From CANJBX01 sp041487815 (lineage in GTDB: Bacteria; Pseudomonadota; Alphaproteobacteria; Rhizobiales; Xanthobacteraceae), in NCBI GenBank assembly GCA_041487815.1, contig JBGPOB010000024.1:1-19543 (forward strand): 19,543 bases of DNA. Direction: 5' to 3'. How positions within the stretch are numbered: position 1 is the stretch's first letter; every line of letters begins with the position of its first letter. Positions 7,080-14,592 of the stretch are shown piece after piece. A program made the translations under genes and the position numbers. The notes beneath the pieces are model-generated. The model had not been told where the DNA came from. It did no database searches and saw only the letters and a program-made list of their open reading frames with translations.

Positions 7080-7544
7080 CTAGAACATCCCGTTGTTGTT
7101 CTGCGCGGTCTCGGGGATCGGCTGCACCACATCCCAGTGCTCGACCACCTTGCCTTTGTCGTCCATCCGGAAGATGTCCATGATGGCGTTGCCGCGCGTT
7201 CCCGGCTCGCGCACCGCGTGGACGTGCACGATCACGTAGTCGCCGTCGGCGAAGATGCGCTTGATCTCGCTCTTGTTGTTCGGGAACTTGTCCTTGAGGA
7301 AGGCGATGAAGCCCTTCGTTCCCTCAATGCCATCCTTGGCGGTCGGATTGTGCTGCTTGTAACCGGCGGCGCCGACGTATGTGATCGCCAGGTCGTAATC
7401 CTTCTTGTTGAGCACGGCGTCGTAGAACGCGGCGATGGTTTTCTTGTTGGCCTCCATCTGCGCGGCATCGGCGGCGCTTGCCGGCCGCTCGCCGAAACAA
7501 GCCGCCGCAACCAGCACAGACGCAATCAGCAGGTAGCGAATCAT
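7080..7544 (-). CDS. Exported SnoaL-like / NTF2-fold protein
   Basis: 154 residues with an N-terminal signal peptide (hydrophobic 'YLLIASVLVAAAC', AxA-type cleavage after about residue 24). Cys16 sits in a weak lipobox-like context, so a lipoprotein is possible but less likely. The mature part is a compact cone-shaped SnoaL/NTF2 fold with 'YKQHNP' (62-67), 'DIFR' (123-126) and the conserved 'EHWDVVQPIPE' (135-145). Relatives are called SnoaL-like or aldol-condensation-catalysing by homology only; no reaction is established. A GGGAGG site precedes the ATG. It starts 27 bases after the DctM stop, so it is probably the last gene of the TRAP operon. A periplasmic partner in ligand processing is possible but unproven. 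Confidence 0.87.
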   Translation of the reverse strand: MIRYLLIASVLVAAACFGERPASAADAAQMEANKKTIAAFYDAVLNKKDYDLAITYVGAAGYKQHNPTAKDGIEGTKGFIAFLKDKFPNNKSEIKRIFADGDYVIVHVHAVREPGTRGNAIMDIFRMDDKGKVVEHWDVVQPIPETAQNNNGMF

Positions 7545-7571
7545 GACAACCTCCCTTGTTGATTTACCCGA

Positions 7572-8873
7572 CTATTTCATATGGCTCGGCAGATACAGCG
7601 CGATAATGGGGAACATGATGAGAATGGTAAGGCGAAGCAGGTCGGTGACGATGAACGGCAGTACACCATAGAATATCGTCGATATTTTAACATCTTCGAT
7701 CACGCTCTTGATAACGAAAATGTTCATGCCGACCGGTGGATGAATGAGCCCGAGCTCGACCACCATGACGATCAAAACGCCGAACCAGATCGGGTCGAAG
7801 CCGAGAGCAATAATCACGGGGAATATGATCGGGACCGTGAGGATGATCATGGCGAGCGCATCCATCAGGCACCCGAGCACCAGATACATCAACATGATCA
7901 GAATCAGCACGCCGTAGGCGCCAAGGCCGAGGCCGGTCAAGAATGCCGTCACCTTTTGCGGTGTCTGCGTCACGGTGAGAAAGTAGCCAAACAGGATCGC
8001 GCCGATCAGGATCGTAAACACCGCCGCCGTGGTGCGCGTCGCATCGAGCAGGGAGCGGCGAACGCCCGCCCCCGACAGCCGGCCGCGTGCGATCCCGATG
8101 ATGAATGCACCGCCCGCGCCCATGCCAGCCGCTTCCGTCGCGGTGAACAAGCCACCATAAATGCCGCCGATGACAAAAATGAACAGCAGCATCGTGGCCC
8201 AGACATCCTTAAGCGCCGCCAATTTCTCCGACCACGGCGCACGCGCGCCTGCCGGCAGAAAGCCGGGCCGCGAGTAGCCGATGATCGTGATCGTGATCAT
8301 GTACATGCAGACCGCAAGCAGGCCTGGCAGCACGCCGGCGATGAATAGCTTGCCGACATCCTGCTCGGTGATCAGGCCATAAACCGCAAATACCGCGGAC
8401 GGCGGGATCATGATACCGAGCGTGCCGCCGGCCGCGATCACGCCGGTGGAAAACGACTGCGGATAGCCGAACCGGCGCATTTCCGGATAGGCCACTTTTG
8501 AAAACGTCGCCGCGGTCGCAACCGACGAGCCGCAGATCGCGGCAAAGCCGCCGCAGGCCGCGATGGTGGCGATGCCAAGCCCGCCGCGCAAATGCCCCAT
8601 GAACGCATTGCCGGCCCGGAACAGCTCGCGGCTCATGCCGGAGGTCGTGGCGAACGCGCCCATGAGCAAGAACATCGGCACGACGGCGAAGTTGAAGTCG
8701 GTCACCGTCCGCATCGAGGTCTGCCCGACCATCTTCAGCGCCGGCGTGCCGCCAACAATGTAACCGAATCCGGTGACCCCGACCAATCCCATGGCCATGC
8801 CGACCGGCACGCGCAGCAGCATCAGCACGAACAGGGAGACGAACCCGATAATCGCGACGGCATCAGTGCTCAT
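7572..8873 (-). CDS. TRAP transporter large permease subunit (DctM family)
   Basis: 433 residues and very hydrophobic, matching the usual DctM length and about 12 membrane segments. Signature segments are 'GGTLGIMIPPS' (149-159), 'GLFTATEAAG' (241-250) and, near the end, 'LIHPPVGMNIFVI', the counterpart of the usual TPPVG motif. DctM is the ion-coupled transport subunit of tripartite ATP-independent periplasmic transporters and imports the ligand handed over by the receptor, typically with a sodium gradient. It begins seven bases after the DctQ stop, indicating translational coupling. It is the only large permease in the window and apparently serves all three receptors encoded upstream in the operon. 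Confidence 0.96.
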   Translation of the reverse strand: MSTDAVAIIGFVSLFVLMLLRVPVGMAMGLVGVTGFGYIVGGTPALKMVGQTSMRTVTDFNFAVVPMFLLMGAFATTSGMSRELFRAGNAFMGHLRGGLGIATIAACGGFAAICGSSVATAATFSKVAYPEMRRFGYPQSFSTGVIAAGGTLGIMIPPSAVFAVYGLITEQDVGKLFIAGVLPGLLAVCMYMITITIIGYSRPGFLPAGARAPWSEKLAALKDVWATMLLFIFVIGGIYGGLFTATEAAGMGAGGAFIIGIARGRLSGAGVRRSLLDATRTTAAVFTILIGAILFGYFLTVTQTPQKVTAFLTGLGLGAYGVLILIMLMYLVLGCLMDALAMIILTVPIIFPVIIALGFDPIWFGVLIVMVVELGLIHPPVGMNIFVIKSVIEDVKISTIFYGVLPFIVTDLLRLTILIMFPIIALYLPSHMK

Positions 8874-8880
8874 GTCACCC

Positions 8881-9441
8881 TCATTCCACCGGCTTGATTT
8901 CTTGCTGGTCGCGGGCCATCGCCATGGGATTGAAGATCAGTCGGTAGGTACGAATTGCGATCAGCAAGACCGCCGAGACATCGCCGGCCCAGGCCATCGC
9001 GAAAAACGGCCAGGTCGGGAGCCGAAGATCGAAGGTGAGCACGTTGTCGTTGTAGGTGCCGATGACCTTGTCGACTAATGTGTAGGTCTGCGTAGCGACC
9101 ACGAACAACAGGACCAGCGTGGCGAATATATCCAACCAGCGCTGATAACGCGGGCCGACGTTGGCCCAAAGAAGATCGACGGTGATGTGAGCGCCGCGAT
9201 AGCTTGTCGCCGCGATGCCCCAGAAAATCAGGATGCCGAGCAGCAGGCGGCCGAAATCGTAGGCGTCCGGAATCGAGAACGAGAAGAAATAACGCAGCAG
9301 CACCGAGACGAATGTGTCGGCGGCGACGAGGCCAACGAAAAAAGCCGCAATCAACTCGATCGCGGCGATGAAACTATCCATCCTGTTGCGCGGCACCCAA
9401 TCGTCGCCGCCGCGGATCTCAATTCTTGCCGTCTCTGCCAT
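8881..9441 (-). CDS. TRAP transporter small permease subunit (DctQ family)
   Basis: 186 residues with four predicted membrane segments (about 25-48, 63-82, 101-120 and 142-163). 'RGAHITVDLLW' (82-92) is the conserved DctQ loop after the second segment. DctQ partners DctM in the inner membrane and is needed for receptor docking and transport. A GGGAAG-type ribosome site precedes the ATG. The gene lies 90 bases after the last receptor gene, a gap that contains a strong hairpin, and is tightly joined to dctM. The charged N-terminal extension (about 20 residues) is probably cytoplasmic. Confidence 0.95.
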   Translation of the reverse strand: MAETARIEIRGGDDWVPRNRMDSFIAAIELIAAFFVGLVAADTFVSVLLRYFFSFSIPDAYDFGRLLLGILIFWGIAATSYRGAHITVDLLWANVGPRYQRWLDIFATLVLLFVVATQTYTLVDKVIGTYNDNVLTFDLRLPTWPFFAMAWAGDVSAVLLIAIRTYRLIFNPMAMARDQQEIKPVE

Positions 9442-9459
9442 GATCTTCCCCGACGCGGC

Positions 9460-9485
9460 GACGGCGGCGAGATTTCGCCGCCGTC
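9460..9485 (-). promoter_or_regulatory. Intercistronic 11-bp perfect hairpin between TRAP receptor 1 and dctQ
   Basis: Bases 9460-9470 (gacggcggcga) pair perfectly with 9475-9485 around a four-base loop. The stem is nearly all G-C. On the transcribed strand it is not followed by a U run, so it is not a classic intrinsic terminator. Its place between receptor and permease genes suits an mRNA-stabilising or attenuating element that gives more receptor than membrane subunit, as in other binding-protein operons. The effect is inferred. Confidence 0.6.
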
Positions 9486-9531
9486 ATTTTCATGCGCGCC
9501 GCCCCCCGAGCGAAAGCGGCTCCACGCGCGA

Positions 9532-10551
9532 TCAGAAGCCGCCCTTGAACTGGGCAAGCGAGGCTTGCAGTTCCTTCATGATCGGATCGGGATCGGCACC
9601 GACCTTGCGCACGTCGTCCGCCCACTGCTTGTAAAGGAAGTCCGCGGACCTTCGCCATTCCTCAGCCTGTGCGGCGGTGACGGTGTAGACCTCGTGATCG
9701 GGCATCGCCTTGACCTTGATTATGCCCGCGGCCTCGTAGTCGATCCACGGACCGGCAAACTTCGCGGCCCAATCGGACGTGCAGTGATCGTCGATCACCT
9801 TTTTCTGCGCCGCCGACATCGACTCGTAGGTCTTGTTGTTGATGATCCACTGGAACGTGCTCGTCGTCACCGGGAGCTCCAGATGATATTTCGTCACCTT
9901 GTCGATGCCGAACAGGATTACCGATCCCCACGGCGACGTCACCGTATCGACAACGCCCTTTTCCATGAGGTCGCGTGTTTCCGAGGGGCCCGCCTGCACG
10001 TTGGTGGCGCCGAGCGAGACCATCCAGGCGGCAAACGTGCCGTGCGACGGGCGCACCTTCGCCCCTTTGAGATCGCCCGGCACCACGACCTTCTTGTTCT
10101 TGAAATGAATGCGCGCGGGGTCGTAGGTGAAGGAATAACAGTACTTCACCTCCTTCATCTCGGTCGGGGCATACTTCCGGTACCACTGATCGATCGCCCT
10201 GACCGCGCCGTGCGCTTCCCCGACCATGAACGGCAGCTCGCCGGCAGCAATGATCGGAAACCGTCCAGGCATCTGGCCCGGATTAATGTAGGACACGTCG
10301 GCGATGCCGTCGCGCGTCATGTCGTAGTGGTCGAAAGCCTTGCCGAGCTGTTGCGCCGGATAGACCGTCGATTTGATCGTGCCGCCCGAGGCCTTCTCGA
10401 CCGAGGCGCCCCACTCCTCCATCGCCTTCTGCAGCGGGTGCGTCGCCGGCACCCAGTGCGACAGCCTGAGACTAAAGCTCTTGTCCTGCGCCGACGCAGG
10501 CATCGTGAGCGCCGCGAGCGCGACGCCGATCAACAACGTACGAAGTATCAT
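9532..10551 (-). CDS. TRAP transporter solute-binding protein (DctP family), receptor 1
   Basis: 339 residues from the ATG at 10551, with GGGAGGAG three bases upstream (10555-10562). An in-frame ATG at 10575 would add eight residues and lacks such a site. The Sec signal peptide covers about residues 1-21 ('LLIGVALAALTMPASA' before QDKS). The mature protein is a DctP-type periplasmic receptor with 'SHWVPATHPLQKA' (31-43), 'YPAQQLGKA' (64-72) and the invariant carboxylate-binding Arg as R167 ('KVRPS'). It differs from receptors 2 and 3 at likely pocket positions, for example SPWG at 206-209 where the others have FPWG. An ungapped hand count gives 237/339 (70 %) identity to receptor 2. It is the receptor closest to the dctQM genes. 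Ligand unknown; organic or aromatic acids are usual for the family. Confidence 0.95.
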   Translation of the reverse strand: MILRTLLIGVALAALTMPASAQDKSFSLRLSHWVPATHPLQKAMEEWGASVEKASGGTIKSTVYPAQQLGKAFDHYDMTRDGIADVSYINPGQMPGRFPIIAAGELPFMVGEAHGAVRAIDQWYRKYAPTEMKEVKYCYSFTYDPARIHFKNKKVVVPGDLKGAKVRPSHGTFAAWMVSLGATNVQAGPSETRDLMEKGVVDTVTSPWGSVILFGIDKVTKYHLELPVTTSTFQWIINNKTYESMSAAQKKVIDDHCTSDWAAKFAGPWIDYEAAGIIKVKAMPDHEVYTVTAAQAEEWRRSADFLYKQWADDVRKVGADPDPIMKELQASLAQFKGGF

Positions 10552-10576
10552 TGTCTCCTCCCATCGCTGAATCAAG

Positions 10577-10596
10577 GCGCTGCTGTGTCGCAGCGC
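10577..10596 (-). promoter_or_regulatory. Intercistronic hairpin between TRAP receptor genes 2 and 1
   Basis: gcgctgc (10577-10583) pairs with gcagcgc (10590-10596) around a six-base loop, inside the 55-base gap between the stop of receptor 2 and the start of receptor 1. No U run follows. It may protect upstream mRNA or tune the ratio of the receptors. Confidence 0.4.
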
Positions 10597-10606
10597 ATTG
10601 TCGTGC

Positions 10607-11626
10607 TCAATAGGACGCCTTGTACTGGTCGAGCGCCGCCCGCAACTCCTTCATGATGACGTCCGGATCGCCGCCAACCTTGCGCACGCCATCCGCCCAT
10701 TGCTTGTGCAGCGGCTCGGCCGACGCCTTCCATTCCTTCACTTGCGCGTCGGTCACCGAATAGATTTCGTGTCCTTCCAGAGCCTTCAGTTTGTTGATAC
10801 CCGAAGACTCAAAATCTGCCCAGGGACCCGCAAATTTCGCCGCCCAATCGTTCGTGCAATGCTCGTCGATCACTTTTTTCTGCGCGGCAGACAGCGAGTC
10901 GTAGGTTTTCTGGTTCATGATCCATTGGAACGTTGCCGTCGCCAGCGGAATATCCAGGTGATACTTCGTGACCTTGTCGGCGCCGAGCAGCGTCACCGAA
11001 CCCCACGGAAATGTCAGCGCGTCGGCGACGCCTTTCGAAAGCAGGTCGGCCGCCTCCGATGGTCCCGATTGAACGTTGGTGCCGCCAAGCAGCGTCACCC
11101 AGGCAGCGAATGTCGCCTGCGACGGCCGCACCTTCAGACCCTTCATATCGGCCGGAACCACGACCTTCTTGGCGCGCGTATGCAGCCGGACCGGATCGAG
11201 AATAAACGCAAAGCAGAACTTCACGTCCTTCTGTTCGGTGACCGCGTACTTGCGATACCAGGCATCGATCGCTCTGATGCCGCCGTGCGACTCACCAACA
11301 AGGAACGGTAATTCGCCTGCCGAGATGATCGGGAAGCGTCCCGGCTGAAAGCCTGGATTGATGTAGGACATGTCGACGATACCATCGCGCGTCATGTCGT
11401 AATGATCCTGTGCCTTGCCGAGCTGCTGGGCGGGATAGACCTGATATTTCAGCGTTCCGCCCGATGCCTTTTCGACCGAGGCGCCCCATTCCTCCATCGC
11501 CTTTTGCAATGGATGCGTCGCCGGCACCCAGTGCGACAGCTTGAGCGTGATGGTCTTGTCCTGCGCCAGCGCAGGCATGGCCGCCGCGGCAAGCACCGCG
11601 CCGACGATAAACGTTGAGAGCTTCAT
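10607..11626 (-). CDS. TRAP transporter solute-binding protein (DctP family), receptor 2
   Basis: 339 residues from the ATG at 11626. The frame stays open to an ATG at 11776, but the extra 50 residues overlap receptor 3 and are arginine-rich out-of-frame sequence; GGGGAGGAGA at 11631-11640 fixes the start. The signal peptide covers about residues 1-21 ('VGAVLAAAAMPALA' before QDKT). The DctP fold has 'SHWVPATHPLQKA' (31-43), 'YPAQQLGKA' and the ligand-binding Arg167 ('KVRPSQ'). Identity is about 70 % to receptor 1 and about 68 % (229/339, ungapped hand count) to receptor 3, showing tandem duplication within this locus or an ancestor. The C-terminus 'AALDQYKASY' is identical to that of receptor 3. 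All three presumably deliver ligand to the single DctQM pair. Confidence 0.95.
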   Translation of the reverse strand: MKLSTFIVGAVLAAAAMPALAQDKTITLKLSHWVPATHPLQKAMEEWGASVEKASGGTLKYQVYPAQQLGKAQDHYDMTRDGIVDMSYINPGFQPGRFPIISAGELPFLVGESHGGIRAIDAWYRKYAVTEQKDVKFCFAFILDPVRLHTRAKKVVVPADMKGLKVRPSQATFAAWVTLLGGTNVQSGPSEAADLLSKGVADALTFPWGSVTLLGADKVTKYHLDIPLATATFQWIMNQKTYDSLSAAQKKVIDEHCTNDWAAKFAGPWADFESSGINKLKALEGHEIYSVTDAQVKEWKASAEPLHKQWADGVRKVGGDPDVIMKELRAALDQYKASY

Positions 11627-11649
11627 ATATTCTCCTCCCCCGCGTTGGG

Positions 11650-12669
11650 TCAGTAGGACGCTTTGTACTGGTCGAGCGCTGCCTTGAACTCTTTCAGGAT
11701 GGTATCGGGGTCGCTCCCGGCCTTGCGGACGGTGTCGGCCCATACGGTGCGCAGCGGCTCGGCGGACTTCTTCCACTCATTGAGTTGGTCAGCCGTGATC
11801 GAATAGACCTCGTGATCCGGCATGGCCTTCAGCTTGGCAACGCCGGCGTGTTCGAAATCTCCCCACGGATCGGCGAATTTTCCGGCCCATTCGATGTTGC
11901 ATTGACCATCGACGGCTTTCTTTTGCGCCGCCGACATCGAATCGTAGACCTTCTGGTTGATCAACCATTGGAACATGGTCGTCGAGATGGCCGCGTCCAT
12001 GTGATACTTCGTAACCTTATCGACACCGAGCAGCGGCACCGAGCCCCACGGGAACATCACCGCTTCGGCAACGCCCTTTTCCATCACGTCGCGCACTTCC
12101 GTGGCGCTCGCCTGCACGTTGGTGCCACCGAGTTGAGTGACCCAGGCCGCGATGGTCGCCTGCGACGGACGGATCTTCATGCCTTTGATGTCGGCCGGCG
12201 TAAGAATCTTCTTCTTGCTGGAATGCCAAGTCGCCGGATCGAGAATGAACGAGAAGCAGAGCTTCACGTCCTTCATCTCCTTGGCCGCATACTTGCGATA
12301 CCAGGCATCGGCGGCACGGATGCCACCGTGCACCTCACCGATCTGGAAAGGAATTTCGCCGAGCGAGACGATCGGGAAGCGGCCGGGCTGATAGCCTGGA
12401 TTGATGTAACCGACATCGGCAATGCCGTCGCGCACCATGTCGTAATGGTCGAACGCCTTGCCGAGCTGCTGGGAAGGATAAACGCTGGACTTGATGGTAC
12501 CGCCGGAAGCCTTCTCCAGTGCGGCGCCCCATTCTTCGGCTGCCTTCTGCAGCGGGTGCGTCGCGGGAACCCAGTGGGAAATCTTGAGCTGGATGGTTTT
12601 GTCCTGCGCGGCCGCAGGGGCAACCAGCGCGGCCAACGCCGCTCCGACCAGCAATGCGCGAAGCACCAT
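11650..12669 (-). CDS. TRAP transporter solute-binding protein (DctP family), receptor 3
   Basis: 339 residues from the ATG at 12669, preceded by a GGGAGG site. The signal peptide covers about residues 1-21 ('LLVGAALAALVAPAAA' before QDKT). The same DctP landmarks occur at the same residue numbers: 'SHWVPATHPLQKA' (31-43), 'YPSQQLGKA' (64-72), Arg167 in 'KIRPSQ' and FPWG (206-209). It is the first of the three receptors in transcription order and the most divergent near residues 145-160 and 223-230, which suggests a different ligand preference. Its stop is 23 bases before the start of receptor 2. The 156 bases upstream separate it from the DUF3237 gene and probably contain its own promoter or regulatory site. 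Confidence 0.95.
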   Translation of the reverse strand: MVLRALLVGAALAALVAPAAAQDKTIQLKISHWVPATHPLQKAAEEWGAALEKASGGTIKSSVYPSQQLGKAFDHYDMVRDGIADVGYINPGYQPGRFPIVSLGEIPFQIGEVHGGIRAADAWYRKYAAKEMKDVKLCFSFILDPATWHSSKKKILTPADIKGMKIRPSQATIAAWVTQLGGTNVQASATEVRDVMEKGVAEAVMFPWGSVPLLGVDKVTKYHMDAAISTTMFQWLINQKVYDSMSAAQKKAVDGQCNIEWAGKFADPWGDFEHAGVAKLKAMPDHEVYSITADQLNEWKKSAEPLRTVWADTVRKAGSDPDTILKEFKAALDQYKASY

Positions 12670-12825
12670 GTCATCCTCCCGTTGTTCGATTCCCTCGCCG
12701 GTCTTGTCACCAGCGAATGCGACATCGCCGATCGGATCAATGTCGTCATTTCATTGTTTATTCGTATCAGATCGGCCGCCGCTCGGGCAATACAAGCGAT
12801 AGCGGGAAACCGCCGGATTACTGCG
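12670..12825 (-). promoter_or_regulatory. Leader region of the TRAP operon with a spaced inverted repeat
   Basis: These 156 non-coding bases lie between the DUF3237 stop and the receptor 3 start. They contain an AT-rich core at about 12747-12770 and the inverted repeat CGACAT (12720-12725)/ATGTCG (12740-12745) with a 14-base spacer. This would suit a regulator that binds two major-groove faces, but no promoter hexamers are convincing. Read-through from the DUF3237 gene is also possible. Confidence 0.3.
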
Positions 12826-13293
12826 CTAAGTGACTTCAAAAAAGCGGATCTGCACGTTGTCCGGGAAACGCGCGCCGGAACAGAGAAAAATGCCGCGCGT
12901 CAACCAGGCGAGGTCGGGCGCCGAGGTTTCGAACCTGGCGACCGTGCGAAAATAGATCTGCGACGGATCGACCGGCAGCCCGCGCGCGAGGCGATCCATC
13001 GCTTCCGGCGAGCCATGGCGAAGGCCGGTATTCTCGACATAGATCAGCGCGCCGGCGTCGCTCTCCAGCACATAGCGCGCGTGGATCTCGGTACAGCCGT
13101 CGCTCCGCCAGACTTGAAAATCGGCGCCGCCCGGTAGCATGCGACCGTTGAGCCGGGGTCCACTCACGGTCCCGCCGGATATCGGGATGACGCGCCGCCT
13201 GCCATGCGGCGTATCGCCAACGTCGATCGGCGGCGTAACGCCGGCGACGAGGTCGGTCACCAGGCTTAACTTTGGGGTTGCAATATCGTACAT
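12826..13293 (-). CDS. DUF3237 (UPF0311) family protein
   Basis: 155 residues from the ATG at 13293, preceded by AGGAGG four bases away. The frame is open further upstream, but that part is low-complexity and runs into the divergent gene. The length is typical of DUF3237. Recognisable segments are 'VTPPIDVGDTPHGRRRVIPISGG' split over residues 19-41, 'GADFQVWRSDG' (57-67), 'ARYVLESDAGALIYVENTG' (72-90), and 'YFRTVARFET' with 'LTRGIFLCSG' nearer the end. The family is a small beta-barrel of unknown function, often found in catabolic clusters. There is no signal peptide. It is in the same orientation as the TRAP genes and may be the first gene of that operon. It is divergent from the MetE-like gene. 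Confidence 0.86.
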   Translation of the reverse strand: MYDIATPKLSLVTDLVAGVTPPIDVGDTPHGRRRVIPISGGTVSGPRLNGRMLPGGADFQVWRSDGCTEIHARYVLESDAGALIYVENTGLRHGSPEAMDRLARGLPVDPSQIYFRTVARFETSAPDLAWLTRGIFLCSGARFPDNVQIRFFEVT

Positions 13294-13385
13294 CGCGCCT
13301 CCTGCCTGCGTTCGCGTGTATGGGCCTCCTGCGCAAGCGGTCCAGACTCCACCTGCGTATGCGCCTCCGTTAACATGCGATAGTC

Positions 13386-13415
13386 CTGACCTGATAGCCA
13401 AGCCAAGACTACAAT
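13386..13415 (+). promoter_or_regulatory. Possible sigma70-type promoter of the MetE-like gene
   Basis: CTGACC (13386-13391, four matches to TTGACA) lies 18 bases before TACAAT (13410-13415, five matches to TATAAT). A transcript starting near 13422 would leave a leader of about 17 bases ahead of the ATG, with CGGAGA as ribosome site. The region 13294-13438 also has to serve the divergent DUF3237 gene. Confidence 0.35.
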
Positions 13416-13438
13416 CAAAAAAGACTCCGGAGACGCCG

Positions 13439-14569
13439 ATGCAACGAAGTAAGCCGCCATTCCGTGCCGACCATGTCGGCAGCCTGTTGCGAACGCCGCC
13501 TTTGAAGACCGCACGCGAGAAGCTCGAACAGGGACGGATGTTGCCGGCGGAGCTCATGCGGATTGAAGACGAGGAAATTCGCAAGATCATCCGCAAGCAG
13601 CAGGAGATCGGCCTCGAGGCGATCACCGACGGCGAATTTCGCCGCGCCTATTGGCACTTCGACTTCCTGCAATATCTGGACGGCTGTGAAGGCTACTGGA
13701 TGGACGCACGGCAGCAGGGAGGCGGGCTTGACCCGCGCCAGTCGTTCAAGGGCGCCGTGCTCAAACCCTGGATGGTGCGTGTCATTGGCAAGCTCGGCTT
13801 TTCCAGCCATCCGCACATCGAACACTTCAAGTTTCTCAAGGCCAACACGTCGCGTACCCCCAAGGCCACGATCCCGTCCGCCAGCATGCTCAACTATCGC
13901 GGCGGACGCACGGTAGTGAGCGAAAAAGTCTATCCCGATCTCGACAATTATTACGCCGACTTGGCGCAGGCCTACGCCAAGGCGGTGCAGGCGTATTACG
14001 ATGCCGGCTGCCGCTATCTACAGATCGACGACGTGGCCTTCGCCTATTTCTGCGACAACGAGCAGCGCCAGATGCTGCGCGACCGCGGCGATGACCCGGA
14101 CCGCCTGTTCGACGTTTATCGCCAGGTGTTCAACACCGCGGTCAAGGATCGACCGAAAGACATGGTGGTGACGACGCACCTGTGCCGCGGCAATTTCCGT
14201 TCGACGTTCGTCGGCGTCGGCGGCTATGACCCGATCGCCGAGAAACTGTTCAACGATCTTGCCGTCGACGGCTATTTCCTCGAATGGGACAACGACCGCG
14301 CCGGCGGGTTCGAGCCGTTGCGGCTCTTACCCAAGGGCAACAAGATCGTCGTGCTGGGATTGATCACATCGAAGACCGGCAAACTGGAATCCAGGGACGC
14401 CGTCAAACGCCGCATCGAGGAGGCGACCAAGTTCGCCGCGCTCGATCAGCTCGCCCTGTCGCCGCAATGCGGCTTTGCCTCAACCGAAGAAGGCAATGCG
14501 CTGACCGATGACGAGCAATGGGCGAAGCTCAAGAGCGTCGTCGACATCGCCAAGGATGTGTGGGGATGA
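13439..14569 (+). CDS. MetE C-terminal-like zinc methyltransferase (cobalamin-independent methionine synthase II family, YxjG/YxjH-like)
   Basis: 376 residues, matching stand-alone members of this family; full MetE is about 750 and carries an extra N-terminal barrel. The frame is open further upstream to 13139, but that part overlaps the DUF3237 gene; 'MQRSKPPFRADHVGSLLRT' is the expected beginning and CGGAGA precedes the ATG. Zinc ligands are predicted as His247 and Cys249 ('THLCRGNF'), Glu282 ('YFLEWD') and Cys344 ('SPQCGFAS'). 'AITDGEFRR' (61-69) and 'LQIDD' (194-198) are further family motifs. It transfers a methyl group to a thiol such as homocysteine; the donor for these short proteins is often not methyl-folate. 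Beside uptake and catabolic genes it might take methyl groups from a methylated substrate, which is inference. Confidence 0.9.
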   Translation: MQRSKPPFRADHVGSLLRTPPLKTAREKLEQGRMLPAELMRIEDEEIRKIIRKQQEIGLEAITDGEFRRAYWHFDFLQYLDGCEGYWMDARQQGGGLDPRQSFKGAVLKPWMVRVIGKLGFSSHPHIEHFKFLKANTSRTPKATIPSASMLNYRGGRTVVSEKVYPDLDNYYADLAQAYAKAVQAYYDAGCRYLQIDDVAFAYFCDNEQRQMLRDRGDDPDRLFDVYRQVFNTAVKDRPKDMVVTTHLCRGNFRSTFVGVGGYDPIAEKLFNDLAVDGYFLEWDNDRAGGFEPLRLLPKGNKIVVLGLITSKTGKLESRDAVKRRIEEATKFAALDQLALSPQCGFASTEEGNALTDDEQWAKLKSVVDIAKDVWG

Positions 14570-14592
14570 CGTGGCGTTGGGGCGGGAGAAAT

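Noticed and set aside
10607..11776. Receptor 2 as a 389-residue protein with an N-terminal extension
   Set aside because: The extra 50 residues overlap receptor 3 and would bury the signal peptide. A strong ribosome site precedes the internal ATG at 11626.
9187..13137. Long plus-strand frames opposite the TRAP receptors (9187-10656, 10598-11311, 11614-13137) that resemble each other
   Set aside because: Their mutual similarity comes from the paralogous receptors on the other strand. Composition is unlike real proteins and no ribosome sites were seen.
13139..13438. 100-residue N-terminal extension of the MetE-like protein
   Set aside because: It lies opposite the DUF3237 coding region and looks like low-complexity shadow sequence. 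The family start is at 13439.
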